Assembly (NCBI GenBank): GCA_025055795.1
Contig: JANWVV010000022.1
Span: 1 to 64,000 of the forward strand
Direction: 5' to 3'
Length of the DNA: 64,000 nt
Source: Gemmataceae bacterium
Lineage (GTDB): Bacteria; Planctomycetota; Planctomycetia; Gemmatales; Gemmataceae
Every line of letters begins with the position of its first letter. Positions within the stretch are counted from its first letter, which is position 1. Positions 1-9,010 of the stretch are shown here, one piece after another. Made by a program: the position numbers and the translations under genes. Under the pieces are notes generated by a model. The model was given only the letters and a program-made list of their open reading frames with translations, did not search any database and was not told the DNA's origin.

Positions 1-762
1 TGTCGGGCGAATTTATGATTATTAGATTTTGCAGAGCACATCGATGTTCTTTTTGCTGTCTGCTGCGAGCATCTTTGGTCAGGGGGTCATCCTGAGCCCG
101 TGTTTGAAGGCAATTCAGGGGGGTCGTAATCTGTGGGGTCAGGGATGGGGCAAATGGAGTAGCTGTGGTAAGCTAGGCAGTTTCAGTTGCACCATTGCGG
201 TCACGGCAGGTGGCGTTCCGTGGCAACAAAGCCGTCTCCTGTTAAGGGGTTGGGGTGGAGGTGGAGGTATCAGGGGTGATGTTGATCGATCGGACAGATG
301 GTAGTGGCCGGTGGGATGTGATGATCGATGGATGAAAGGTGTGATATGGTTGCCGCTACGTGTTTAGGTGGTATGTGGCTTTTTGTGCGGAGAGGGAAGG
401 GTTCACGAGGGTCGGTAGGGAGCAGGTATTTTGTGAGTAGCTGGGAAGTAGTAGGTGTTATGAGGTGTCTAATTCATGGTGGATGGTGCCTGGTATCAGT
501 GAGGTTGTTTTTGTGCCCAGCGTGCAGGTGTTGGTCTGATGCACCGTCGCCGTTGCTGTCACCGTCCCCCCGCACCATCGCATCAACTAGACAATATGAC
601 CGCCCAGCAGCTACTTACTAGACAATTTTGCTGGACATGTTTCAGAAAGTTTATTCGACAGGTCAATGGTTGGTTTTGTAATCTGCTGGGTGGCTATTGT
701 GTTCAGGCCTAGCCATCTGGTAGCAGATACGCTTCTTTTTTCTTCAAGGACTCCAGTAGTCC
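1..762. other. Intergenic, G-rich on the plus strand, no gene seen
   Basis: No open frame here looks like a protein. The plus strand is strikingly rich in G and GT between about 110 and 530, with clustered runs of three to six G (for example 117-150 and 240-285) that could form G-quadruplexes. A 10-base direct repeat ACTAGACAAT lies at 586-595 and 617-626. The stretch lies downstream of the kptA-like gene. I see no terminator with a T-tract. Confidence 0.4.
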
Positions 763-1350
763 CTACTCCCCTGGGAAAACGATGAAATCCGATGGAACAC
801 GGTCCACTAGCCAGACCTTCTCGTTACCGATGTAGAACTGCACCCCCTTCTCGTAGGCTTGCTTTGCTTGGACTCGAAGAATGATAGGGGTCTTTGACTT
901 CCTCTTTCCCACCGCCAATGCTGTGTCCACGTCTACGGACAGATGAACATACTGACGAGCCATCGGCAATAGACCCGATGTCCTGATGGCAGGCACAAAT
1001 AAAGGGCTTGTGCCGTGGTAAAACACCTCAGGCGGCACCATAGGTGTTCTCCTGAGCTTGCCTGGAATTGAATGCCCGTAGAGGGCACGAATCTTACCGC
1101 CTCGTATCTCATGCCGTTGTTTGTCCGAGGTTGCAATCATCCTAGTCAGGTCGTCCACTGACAACGTGACCCATTCGGGCTTGTTACGCCGAAGAGCAGC
1201 CACAAGCTCATCCACGCATGCCCAGCCTTCGGCGTCAAGTTCAAGCCCGTACAGCCACGGTTCGTGTCGAAGGGCATGGGATACGGCACGGCTCAGATCA
1301 CGCAAGTCGGGACCACGGTCCTGTTGGCTCACTTCGTCAGTCTTACCCAT
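763..1350 (-). CDS. kptA: RNA 2'-phosphotransferase, KptA/Tpt1 family
   Basis: 195 residues, full length for the family. KptA/Tpt1 enzymes remove an internal RNA 2'-phosphate using NAD+, giving ADP-ribose 1'',2''-cyclic phosphate. Family landmarks appear in order: an N-terminal winged-helix part with the LRH motif (SHALRHEP), then KIRALYGHS, then YHGT at the start of the ADP-ribosyltransferase-like fold, then ARQYVHLS, VGKR and a C-terminal VWLVDRVP. The usual catalytic Arg-His and later Arg residues all seem present, so the enzyme looks active. An upstream ATG at 1404 is possible, but the ATG at 1350 overlaps the preceding stop by 8 bases (ATGGGTAA), which suggests translational coupling. 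It is the last gene of a toxin-immunity-kptA string, an unusual position for a bacterial KptA. The family call is secure; the role in the cassette is inference. Confidence 0.9.
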   Translation of the reverse strand: MGKTDEVSQQDRGPDLRDLSRAVSHALRHEPWLYGLELDAEGWACVDELVAALRRNKPEWVTLSVDDLTRMIATSDKQRHEIRGGKIRALYGHSIPGKLRRTPMVPPEVFYHGTSPLFVPAIRTSGLLPMARQYVHLSVDVDTALAVGKRKSKTPIILRVQAKQAYEKGVQFYIGNEKVWLVDRVPSDFIVFPGE

Positions 1351-1741
1351 TGGCTTTTCTCGTGGCAAACTCACAATCGTCTGCGATGAGTTCAAAAAAG
1401 CCACAATTGCTCAGAAGTACGGCAAAGTGGCGTCTTCGCCACAGTTTATTGTAGATGCACTTCGGTTCCGTCCTCTCAATTTCTGCCAGCCACTCCGAAT
1501 TTGATACTTCAGCGACCGAGTCGTAAGATTCTTCGTAAAAATTCGAAGGCATGTGTGGCTCATCCCAAAAGCGGAAAGTTATCACGTAAGGGAAAAAGAG
1601 ACTGCCTATGCAAGATTCGTCCGTGTGCATGTCCGTGTAACCGAACTCCACGGTGGCGTCCATCTCACGGTAGCTAAACGTTGCCCACAAGCATCCGCTA
1701 CCCGAAATCGGCAAGTCCATGAGTTTGTTGACCGTTTGCAT
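1343..1741 (-). CDS. Probable immunity protein of a polymorphic toxin cassette
   Basis: 132 residues, acidic and rich in aromatic residues, with no signal peptide or membrane segment and no family that I recognise. The call rests on position. The gene begins in a TGATG overlap with the stop of the toxin fragment and is followed by an 8-base overlap with kptA. Small soluble proteins placed directly after HINT-linked toxin tips are normally the cognate immunity proteins. A GTG at 1744 is an alternative start and would give a GTGA overlap. The frame is intact although the toxin is broken. Binding to the toxin domain is inference. Confidence 0.6.
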   Translation of the reverse strand: MQTVNKLMDLPISGSGCLWATFSYREMDATVEFGYTDMHTDESCIGSLFFPYVITFRFWDEPHMPSNFYEESYDSVAEVSNSEWLAEIERTEPKCIYNKLWRRRHFAVLLSNCGFFELIADDCEFATRKANG

Positions 1742-2599
1742 CACCTTCTCCCCCTCTTGAGCACCGGCTTAGCGATCCCGTCGTTTGTCAAGTTATTGCG
1801 TCGCAATTGCTCGGAAAGGAGACGCTCAAAGAGCGGGTCGCCAGTCCTGTTGATGGCATTCCATTGCGATCTGGGGATTCCCGCTTGTTCGAGCGCTTTC
1901 CCTGTCCGAGTGTTCAGAATCAATACTTTCCCACCGGGGCGCACAACGTAATTCACCTCGATCTGACTTGGGTTGATGTGGCCCTTTCTGATGGCGTCTA
2001 CCAAGTCCTCGATGGTGCGGATGGGTCGCCCGGCGAGTTCTGAGTAAATTCGTATCCCTTCCGCACTGAAAGTGTTTGAGTAAGTGGTTTGTGCATACCT
2101 CCAGCATTTAGGATGCCGCCGTTGTTGAGTGGAACCAGTGCCCCTGTGCTTACTGGTACACAGTCTGAATTACACGCCCAGGCCCTGAAGCCCCATCCTT
2201 GGTCGCCGACGAAATAGGTGTGATACTCTACCACACAGCAGTTGTACACCACCTCCACGCGGCCCGTGTCCCGCACACCTTCGACGGCCAGCCACCGCCC
2301 ATCATGCGGGCGTAACTCATCGCCGACCCGCAACTGCTTCGCCGCCGTCCAGCCCCGGCCCCGCACCCACAACGGATGCTCCGCCGTCGCCCGCAGCACC
2401 CGCCCGGCAACCATCACCTCCCAGATCACGCCCCACCCCGGAATACCTCCTCCACCGGCCGATACGCCAACTCGCCCTGCTGCTCATCCTCCGGCAAACA
2501 CAACACCTCATCGGTCGTCGTCGGGGCCTCCCAACGCACCCACCCCCGTTGTGTAGGTACTTGCCCCTCGACCGGGAAGCATAGCTGCTTCGACCTAAT
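1741..2599 (-). pseudogene. Displaced polymorphic-toxin C-terminus: HINT domain plus toxin tip, two frameshifts, no N-terminal shell
   Basis: Three reading frames join into one protein end. Frame one opens after a TGA at 2602-2600 and carries the HINT N-terminal cysteine block CFPVEGQVPTQRGW (Cys codon at 2581) through EVLCLPEDEQQGELAYRPVE. Frame two, from about 2429, carries the TAEHPLWV block and the pretoxin-HINT ending VEYHTYFVGD. Frame three carries a toxin tip of about 110 residues containing YSELAGRPI, ILNTRTGKALEQAGIPRSQW and LRRNNLT, ending at 1741. Restoring one base in the G/C run at 2430-2440 and one near 2098-2103 rejoins all three parts, so these may be real mutations or homopolymer sequencing errors. 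HINT domains cleave themselves to free toxin tips from Rhs or similar carriers. No Rhs, CdiA or secretion region precedes it. The toxin activity is unknown to me. Confidence 0.72.
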
Positions 2600-2952
2600 T
2601 CACTGCATGTTAGGGCCATGGCCGTGATGGCTTATCGGTCTGACAGGACAATCGCGGGCACTTAGTGATTAGTCATGCCAACTAAGATTTGAAAGCTTCA
2701 GATTAAAAGTGGCCTCGTTCATGGAAGAGCTAGCGTCTTTGTGCAAGGGTGGAGGTTACCCACCCACCTTGTGATGTGACATGGAGTTTTGGCCAAGCCG
2801 ACAGAAACGCTATTGTCTCGCTTAACCTGGAAGGATTATAAGGCATTTCTGCAGCTAATCCCGTTGGCAGACTTTTGGGTAGCACCACACCGTGTTGCGC
2901 CGACGTAGCCACATTGATGTTGAAAAGCCTCACTAGGCTTGATGAGGTGCAA
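2600..2952. other. Intergenic stretch without a recognisable gene
   Basis: This lies between the head of the broken toxin cassette (reading left) and the ABC exporter (reading right), so it should hold divergent promoters. No clear promoter pair, riboswitch or repeat was seen. No Rhs or CdiA remnant was found in any frame. Confidence 0.4.
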
Positions 2953-4980
2953 ATGCGTCATTTTTTACGAGTTGTCCGATGTGCCTGGCCCTATCGAGGC
3001 GCTTTCGTACTGTCGGTGGTTTGCGCCCTACTAGTAGCCGCTTTGTGGAGCGTCAGTTTGTCCTCCATTTATCCGGTGCTGAAGATTCTAAGCACCGACA
3101 AAAACCTGCAGCAGTGGGTGGATGAGGAAATCGACCGCTTGCAAGCTGAACTGGAAGCCCCAAGCCGACGGATGATGCTGGAGCGACTGCGGGAGGATCT
3201 GCGACGACTCGAGGAACTGAATCCACCCAACCGGGAAACCCTGGAGCGTAAAGCCACCCAACAAATTGCCAAGCTGGAAGGAGAACTCAATTACTATGCC
3301 ACCTGGATCTACCGTTATCAGTTGCTCAAGGCCAAGGTTATCCGTCACCTGCCGGAGGATCGCTTTACTACTTTTGTCTGGATCATGCTGGTAGTGGTGG
3401 TGGGTGTCAGCCTCAAGGGAGTTTTTGAATTTCTACACGAGGCGCTGATTGGATATGTGACCAACTACACTCTGTTCGACTTGCGCAACAGCATGTTCCG
3501 GCAGGCGTTGCGTCAGGATGTGAGCCAATTAGCAGTTCATGGCACTAGTGACCTGATGGCGCGCTTCACCAACGACATGGAGCAGGTGGGCGTGGGCCTC
3601 AAGGTGCTACTCGGCAAACTCGTGGGCGAGCCTTTGAAAGCCTTAGGGTGTCTGATCGTGGCGGCGATGATCAGCTGGCAGTTGACCTTGGTGTTTATCA
3701 TCGTCGTGCCGGCCACCATCGTGTTGTTGTTGAGGGTCAGCCGTTTGATGCGTCGGGCTGCCCGCAAGGTGCTCGAACGCATGTCGGCCATGTACAACCG
3801 GGTCCAACAAACCTTTGAGGCAATCCGAGTGGTCAAGGCGTTCACACGCGAGGCCCATGAACGACGCCAGTTTCATAACGTCAACCGTGCTTTCTTGCAA
3901 AAGTCAATGCGACTGATAGCTATTGACGCGGCCGCTGGTCCCTTTGTCGAAATTCTCACGGTGTTGGCGATTGGACTGGCTTTGGCCTGTGGCACATATC
4001 TGGTGGTTACAGGTAAAACTCACCTGTGGGGTTTGCGTATGACCAGCGAGCCATTGGGATTTCCCGCATTGTTGCAACTTTACGCCCTGCTGATCGCCAC
4101 TGCCGATCCAGTCAGGCGACTTTCCAGTGTCTATACTAAGTTACAGGCAGGAGAGGCCGCCGCCGCCCGCATTTTCGAGCTGTACGATCGCCGGCCCCGT
4201 GTGACTCTCAATCCTGATGGGTTGCAACTCCGTCGCGTCAACAAACACATTGAATTCCGCAACGTTTGTTTCAGCTATACTACCCCAGAAAACCCGGCTT
4301 TATGTAACATCAACCTGACGGTCCGGGCCGGCGAGGTCATCGCCATCGTTGGACCCAATGGTAGTGGCAAAACGACTCTTCTGGGCCTGCTTCCTCGGTT
4401 TTACGACCCGGATAGCGGTGCCGTCCTGATCGACGGAGTCAGTCTGCGTACGGTGCATTTGCGTTCCCTGCGTCGACTGATCGGTCTGGTCACGCAAGAT
4501 ACCTTGCTATTCGACGACACGGTTTACGCCAACATAGCTTATGGTCGCCGGGGTGCCAGCCGTGATGAGGTTATTGCTGCCGCCCAGAAAGCCCGGGCCC
4601 ATGAATTCATAATGAAAAAGCCTTTAGGATACGAAACCCGCATGGGGGACTCGGGGGCCAACTTCTCCGGCGGCGAAAAACAAAAGATTGCTCTGGCCCG
4701 CGCTATCTTGCGAGATCCCGCCATTCTGATTCTGGATGAATTCAGTAGTGCCATTGATCCGCAAAGCGAAGCGGATATCCACGCGGCCTTGCGGGAATTC
4801 GTGACAGGACGTACAGTCTTTCTGATTACCCACAAGCTGCACACCCTGGAGATTGCCGATCGGATAGTGGTCATGGAGAGTGGTCGGATTGTCGACGTCG
4901 GCACACACGCCGAATTGAGCAGCCGCTGTCCTTTGTATCAATGCCTTTGCGACACAGGCTCGTCCCGGATGGCCGCATGA
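2953..4980 (+). CDS. ABC exporter, MsbA/LipA-flippase-like half transporter (fused membrane and ATPase domains)
   Basis: 675 residues. It has an N-terminal six-helix export domain, then a nucleotide-binding domain with Walker A GPNGSGKTT at about residue 467, the signature FSGGE near 571 (usually LSGGQ), Walker B ILILDEFSS near 595 and the switch His in ITHKL. An unusual charged coiled-coil insert of about 70 residues (roughly 55-125) sits between the first two membrane helices and would face the periplasm. ATG 2953 starts the family-like MRHFLRVVRCAWPYRG and has AGGTG just upstream; the open frame begins at 2875. It probably exports a lipid-linked or amphipathic substrate, because its stop overlaps a membrane glycosyltransferase by ATGA. 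The exact substrate cannot be read from the sequence. Confidence 0.88.
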   Translation: MRHFLRVVRCAWPYRGAFVLSVVCALLVAALWSVSLSSIYPVLKILSTDKNLQQWVDEEIDRLQAELEAPSRRMMLERLREDLRRLEELNPPNRETLERKATQQIAKLEGELNYYATWIYRYQLLKAKVIRHLPEDRFTTFVWIMLVVVVGVSLKGVFEFLHEALIGYVTNYTLFDLRNSMFRQALRQDVSQLAVHGTSDLMARFTNDMEQVGVGLKVLLGKLVGEPLKALGCLIVAAMISWQLTLVFIIVVPATIVLLLRVSRLMRRAARKVLERMSAMYNRVQQTFEAIRVVKAFTREAHERRQFHNVNRAFLQKSMRLIAIDAAAGPFVEILTVLAIGLALACGTYLVVTGKTHLWGLRMTSEPLGFPALLQLYALLIATADPVRRLSSVYTKLQAGEAAAARIFELYDRRPRVTLNPDGLQLRRVNKHIEFRNVCFSYTTPENPALCNINLTVRAGEVIAIVGPNGSGKTTLLGLLPRFYDPDSGAVLIDGVSLRTVHLRSLRRLIGLVTQDTLLFDDTVYANIAYGRRGASRDEVIAAAQKARAHEFIMKKPLGYETRMGDSGANFSGGEKQKIALARAILRDPAILILDEFSSAIDPQSEADIHAALREFVTGRTVFLITHKLHTLEIADRIVVMESGRIVDVGTHAELSSRCPLYQCLCDTGSSRMAA

Positions 4981-6500
4981 AGTCGCTCCCGCGATGGTTG
5001 GTACGTCGCCCGTTGCTTTTCCCGCACGGGATAGTTTGGCAGCAGCTTCGTAATTTGGCCCTGATCTTTAGCTTAGTTGCGGTCTTTCTGTTGACGCTGG
5101 ACAACACGGATCTGATTCACAGTCACGAGGCACGGGCCGCCCAGAATGCCCAGCGGATGCTGACCACCGGTGAGTGGGGGCTACTCAGGTTATACGATGG
5201 ACGCCTCGATCTGCAAAAACCGCCCGCTTACTACTGGTGCGTTGCCCTACTGAGTTACTGGCTGAGCAATGGTCAGGTGACTGTCTGGACCACCCGCCTG
5301 CCAGCCGCCCTGATGGGCATAGGTTGTGTGGCCTTGCTTTATGCTTTCATGCGGGCAAATGGCCGCCGGCGGGGTGCGATCATAGCCGCTGTGACGCTGG
5401 CTACTGCAATCCACTTTACCGCCATATCCCGCACAGCCCGTATCGACATACCCCTGACTACCATGGTCCTGGCGGCTGTGGTGTCATTTTACTATGGCTG
5501 CCGGGTAGCAGTTGCAAGCACCGGTTGGGCCTACTTACCTTGGCACGTCGGGGCAGGCCTATGCATGGGAGTAGCCGCTTTGCTGAAGGGGCCAGTGGGA
5601 CCGGCCTTGATTGCCGCGGCTGCGGGCCTGTGGTGGCTGACAGCGTGGCGTCGGCTCCCCGCATTGTCGTGGTTGGTCATCCCCGGCGTGGCAGGGGGGG
5701 TTGCTCTGCCCTGGTTCCTGTGGGCCAATCAGGTTACCACCGGTGAACTGTTCCGTGTTTTTATCTTGCATCATACCCTGGCACGCTTCAGCGGTACTTC
5801 GCCCCAGTTGGCCGTCCATCCCTGGTGGTTCTATTTGCCGCGGTTTTGCCTGGATTTTCTGCCATGGTCGCCGTTAGTTGGATACCTGGCCGCGTATGGA
5901 ACGGCCCAGCGGCTATGGAAAACCGATACGCTCCTGCAGCTCGCGGTGGCAGGGTTTGCGGGTATCTTCTTGTTGTTGTCCACTGCCCAGTTCAAGCGGG
6001 CGGATTATCTCCTTCCTGCTTATCCGTTTGCAGCCTTGCTGGTGGGTTGTGCTGGGGATGATTGGTTACGCCGCCATGCTGGGTCCTGGCAACAATGGGG
6101 CTGGCGACTATTTCAATCAATGGCTGGGCTCACTCTTTGCGGATGGGTCATCAACATCAGCATCATCGAGCCGCAGTCACACGATGGTACCGATAAGGCC
6201 AATTTCGCTGCTCTAGTCCGTCAACAGGCCCCCGCACCCCAGACAATTATTCAATTCCGCTTGGAAGATCACCTCCTCTCTTTCCGTCTAGGCCTTCCGT
6301 TGGAAACGCTTGTGGAATGGGTCGATCTGCGTAATCGGTTGGAAGCACCCGGCCCTCACTACGTCCTGATGCCCAAGGAATATGTCTACCCTGCGATGCA
6401 AATAATCACCGGGAAGCGTTGGAGTGTTCGTGCGGAGTCCCCTGTCTGGTCAATGCGTCGTGCATCCACTTACTCGTACGTTCTTTTGTGTGTGGAGTAA
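4977..6500 (+). CDS. ArnT/PMT-like integral-membrane glycosyltransferase (GT-C fold)
   Basis: 507 residues with about ten to twelve hydrophobic helices. The first loop carries the PMT/ArnT-type acidic site in NTDLIHSHEARAAQNAQRM, followed by QKPPAYYW and the ISRTARIDIPLT loop, all typical of enzymes that move a sugar from a polyprenyl-phosphate donor to a lipid or protein outside the membrane. The ATG at 4977 overlaps the stop of the ABC exporter (ATGA), so the two are translationally coupled and probably handle the same glycoconjugate. The acceptor is not predictable; lipid-A-like or protein glycosylation are both possible. Confidence 0.85.
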   Translation: MKSLPRWLVRRPLLFPHGIVWQQLRNLALIFSLVAVFLLTLDNTDLIHSHEARAAQNAQRMLTTGEWGLLRLYDGRLDLQKPPAYYWCVALLSYWLSNGQVTVWTTRLPAALMGIGCVALLYAFMRANGRRRGAIIAAVTLATAIHFTAISRTARIDIPLTTMVLAAVVSFYYGCRVAVASTGWAYLPWHVGAGLCMGVAALLKGPVGPALIAAAAGLWWLTAWRRLPALSWLVIPGVAGGVALPWFLWANQVTTGELFRVFILHHTLARFSGTSPQLAVHPWWFYLPRFCLDFLPWSPLVGYLAAYGTAQRLWKTDTLLQLAVAGFAGIFLLLSTAQFKRADYLLPAYPFAALLVGCAGDDWLRRHAGSWQQWGWRLFQSMAGLTLCGWVINISIIEPQSHDGTDKANFAALVRQQAPAPQTIIQFRLEDHLLSFRLGLPLETLVEWVDLRNRLEAPGPHYVLMPKEYVYPAMQIITGKRWSVRAESPVWSMRRASTYSYVLLCVE

Positions 6501-6681
6501 CTCCCTAGCCTTCCTCATCTGCGTCATAAAGAGTTTTCACACCGGACGAGCACAACTTCGCCCTTACGTTTTGCTTGCAACTCTCTAAAGTATCATCATC
6601 AAGCAGAAAACACAAAGCTCGTAGTAAACCAAAAGCCTGGTGTGACACAAATACTGACCCTGAAGAAAGCGCAATCCATCC

Positions 6682-7509
6682 ATGGCCCCCTCGGCAGAAG
6701 GCATCAGTCTGGTTGTTACCGTTACGGAAATCACCCCCCATCTGCAGCAGTTGGGAGCATGGCGACAAGCGCTGCAACGGCTGGGTGGTCAGCACGAGAT
6801 CCTCGTTTACAGTACCGGCTGTGACCCCTCCGCGCTGGAGAAATGGCTGCAGCCATCTATTGTGACACGCTGGCAACACCTGGATCAGCCCGCCGGCATC
6901 GGCACCGCCCTACGGACAGCCCTTGAACATGTCCGCTATCCGTTTTTGGTACACCTTACTCCCGATTATCCATACACCCCAGCCGACTTGAAGCGGTTAT
7001 GGGAACGAATCCACTTGACGGATGCACTCCTGCACAAACCACCGGATCTAGTCAATGGATGCCGAACGGGTTTACGTACCCCGCTGATCTGGCGGATTTT
7101 GAGTTTCGGTTGGCAGGTATTCTGGCGAATTGCTTCGGGGTTTCCGGTCTACCCCCAAGCTCCTTGGCACGGTTGGCGGGCGATAACGATACGTTGGCGC
7201 TGCCAGTGGATCTATGGCATTCCGTTGCTCGACCCTTTCAGTGGTCTCAAAATCTACCGCACCGACTTCTTGAAACGCTTCCCGCTCCAGTCAGACGGCC
7301 CCTTCGTTCACATCGAAATTGCCGCCAAGGCAACGTTTTTAACCTCGCTAGTGGATGAAATTCTGCTTACGCCTTGCATAGCCCCTATTGTCCTGCCTCC
7401 GCCAGCGATTCTGCGCCCCGATTGCTGGAGATGTTTTCGCCAGCCGCAATTTACGCGAACAATGGAGCAGAAGGATCCTGCGGTGTTCACACCGCCGTTG
7501 CCCGCTTGA
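6682..7509 (+). CDS. GT2-like glycosyltransferase, probably polyprenyl-phosphate type
   Basis: 275 residues. The layout is that of a GT-A family 2 enzyme: LVVTVTEITPHLQQL at the N-terminus, then the PAGIGTALRTALEHVRYPFLVHL stretch (like the G.GxAxxxG region of DPM1-like enzymes), followed by an acidic site in LTPDYPYTPADLKRL and a DPFSGLKIYR segment. The usual DxD is reduced to a single Asp. It lies 181 bases after the ArnT-like gene on the same strand and would fit as maker of its lipid-linked sugar donor, which is inference. There is no strong Shine-Dalgarno site before ATG 6682. It is 9 bases upstream of the pterin-binding gene. Confidence 0.72.
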   Translation: MAPSAEGISLVVTVTEITPHLQQLGAWRQALQRLGGQHEILVYSTGCDPSALEKWLQPSIVTRWQHLDQPAGIGTALRTALEHVRYPFLVHLTPDYPYTPADLKRLWERIHLTDALLHKPPDLVNGCRTGLRTPLIWRILSFGWQVFWRIASGFPVYPQAPWHGWRAITIRWRCQWIYGIPLLDPFSGLKIYRTDFLKRFPLQSDGPFVHIEIAAKATFLTSLVDEILLTPCIAPIVLPPPAILRPDCWRCFRQPQFTRTMEQKDPAVFTPPLPA

Positions 7510-7518
7510 CATGCCCCT

Positions 7519-8940
7519 ATGGCTGCCGCGCAACCTCGTTGGCTTTTTGTCACAGGTAAACTGGCTGAATCAGCCTTGCGCCGCCAATTAGCGGAACTTG
7601 CTCCCAAGGTTGGTTTCGACTATCAGGTTGTAACGCTCAACATCACGGTTGCCGCTCTCATGACCACTGAGTGGATCGCCCGTCATTTGCCTAAAAACAT
7701 CAGCGGAGACACGATTTTCCTGCCCGGTTTGTGCCAAGGTTCCGCAGAGGTTGTTACAGCGGCGACGGGCATCCCGACTCGCCACGGACCACCTGATCTG
7801 CGACAACTGCCGGAATTCTTCGGACAGAAGGGGGCAACACGCCCCGCCGATTATGGCCAGTTTGACATTGAAATCATTGCTGAAATCAATTACATATCGC
7901 GAAAAACCTGGCAAGACATCCTTACTGAGGCCCAACGCTACAAAAGCGAAGGGGCCGACATCATAGACCTGGGATGCGAGCCGGGAACTGTTTGTTCCCA
8001 GCTCGCGGACATTACCCGCCAACTCCGCGACGCAGGTTTTCGTCTCTCGATCGACTCGCTGAATCCCCACGAGATTGAAGCGGCACTGGCTGCCGGGGCC
8101 GAGCTGGTCTTGAGCATCAATTCCAGCAACATCCATCATGTTCCCCGCTGGCGCGATCTGTTTGCTGATTTCGAAGTAGTCGCCATCCCCGATACGCCCG
8201 AGGATTTGGACAGTTTGTATCGCACAGCAGATCAGTTGCTTAATTGGGGCGTACGCGTCCGCCTCGATCCGTTGCTGGAACCGATCGGGTTCGGCTTTGC
8301 CGCCTCTCTCCGCCGGTACTGGGAGGTCCGCCAACGCTACCCCGACGTTCCTATGTTAATGGGAGTTGGTAACGTCACGGAACTAACGGACGTTGACTCC
8401 GCCGGTCTCAATGTCTTGCTGGCAGCTTTCTGCCAGGAACTCAACATCCAGAGCATCCTAACGACCGCCGTTGCCAATTGGACACGTTCTAGTGTCAAGG
8501 AATGGGACCTGGCACGCAAGCTGGTGCACTATGCCATCCGCCATCAAACCCCACCCAAACGACTCGAACCTGATCTGATTCTCCTGCGTGATCCGAAGTT
8601 GTACGAAATGGGTGACCCGGCCATTGCAGAATTGGCCAGCAAAATCACAGATCGCAATTACCGGATCATCGCAGAACGCGGCACGATTTATGTTTTCAAC
8701 AGCGAGGTCTGCATACGAGGAACCGACCCATTCGAAATTTGTCGCCAATTATTGGCCGCGGATCGTCGCATCACTCCTTCGCATGCATTCTACCTGGGCT
8801 ACGAGCTAGCCAAGGCGGAAATTGCCCTGACATTGCACAAAAACTACACTCAAGACCAGCCACTGCGGTGGGGATTTCTGACTGCGTCCACGACAAATAC
8901 ACATAGCCTTAGTTCTTCAGAAGCCGAGACAAACGGTTGA
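7519..8940 (+). CDS. Dihydropteroate-synthase-like enzyme (DUF6513 plus pterin-binding TIM barrel), tetrahydromethanopterin type
   Basis: 473 residues. The first 130 or so (PRWLFVTGKLAESALRRQL, TIFLPGLCQGS) match the DUF6513-type N-domain found on planctomycete and methylotroph DHPS relatives. The middle is a pterin-binding TIM barrel with GADIIDLGCEPG, RLSIDSLNPHEIEAA and LVLSINSSN. The C-terminal part continues to about residue 450 and has no match I know. Such proteins are linked to tetrahydromethanopterin synthesis for C1 transfer rather than folate. No other gene of that pathway is in the window, so the pathway role comes from family knowledge. It may be co-transcribed with the glycosyltransferase 9 bases upstream. 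Confidence 0.82.
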   Translation: MAAAQPRWLFVTGKLAESALRRQLAELAPKVGFDYQVVTLNITVAALMTTEWIARHLPKNISGDTIFLPGLCQGSAEVVTAATGIPTRHGPPDLRQLPEFFGQKGATRPADYGQFDIEIIAEINYISRKTWQDILTEAQRYKSEGADIIDLGCEPGTVCSQLADITRQLRDAGFRLSIDSLNPHEIEAALAAGAELVLSINSSNIHHVPRWRDLFADFEVVAIPDTPEDLDSLYRTADQLLNWGVRVRLDPLLEPIGFGFAASLRRYWEVRQRYPDVPMLMGVGNVTELTDVDSAGLNVLLAAFCQELNIQSILTTAVANWTRSSVKEWDLARKLVHYAIRHQTPPKRLEPDLILLRDPKLYEMGDPAIAELASKITDRNYRIIAERGTIYVFNSEVCIRGTDPFEICRQLLAADRRITPSHAFYLGYELAKAEIALTLHKNYTQDQPLRWGFLTASTTNTHSLSSSEAETNG

Positions 8941-9010
8941 TTATGCGTAGTCGCAGTTTGGCTTTGAATGTTATGGTGATCTGAGCTACGAACTCACAAA
9001 ACGCTTAGTA

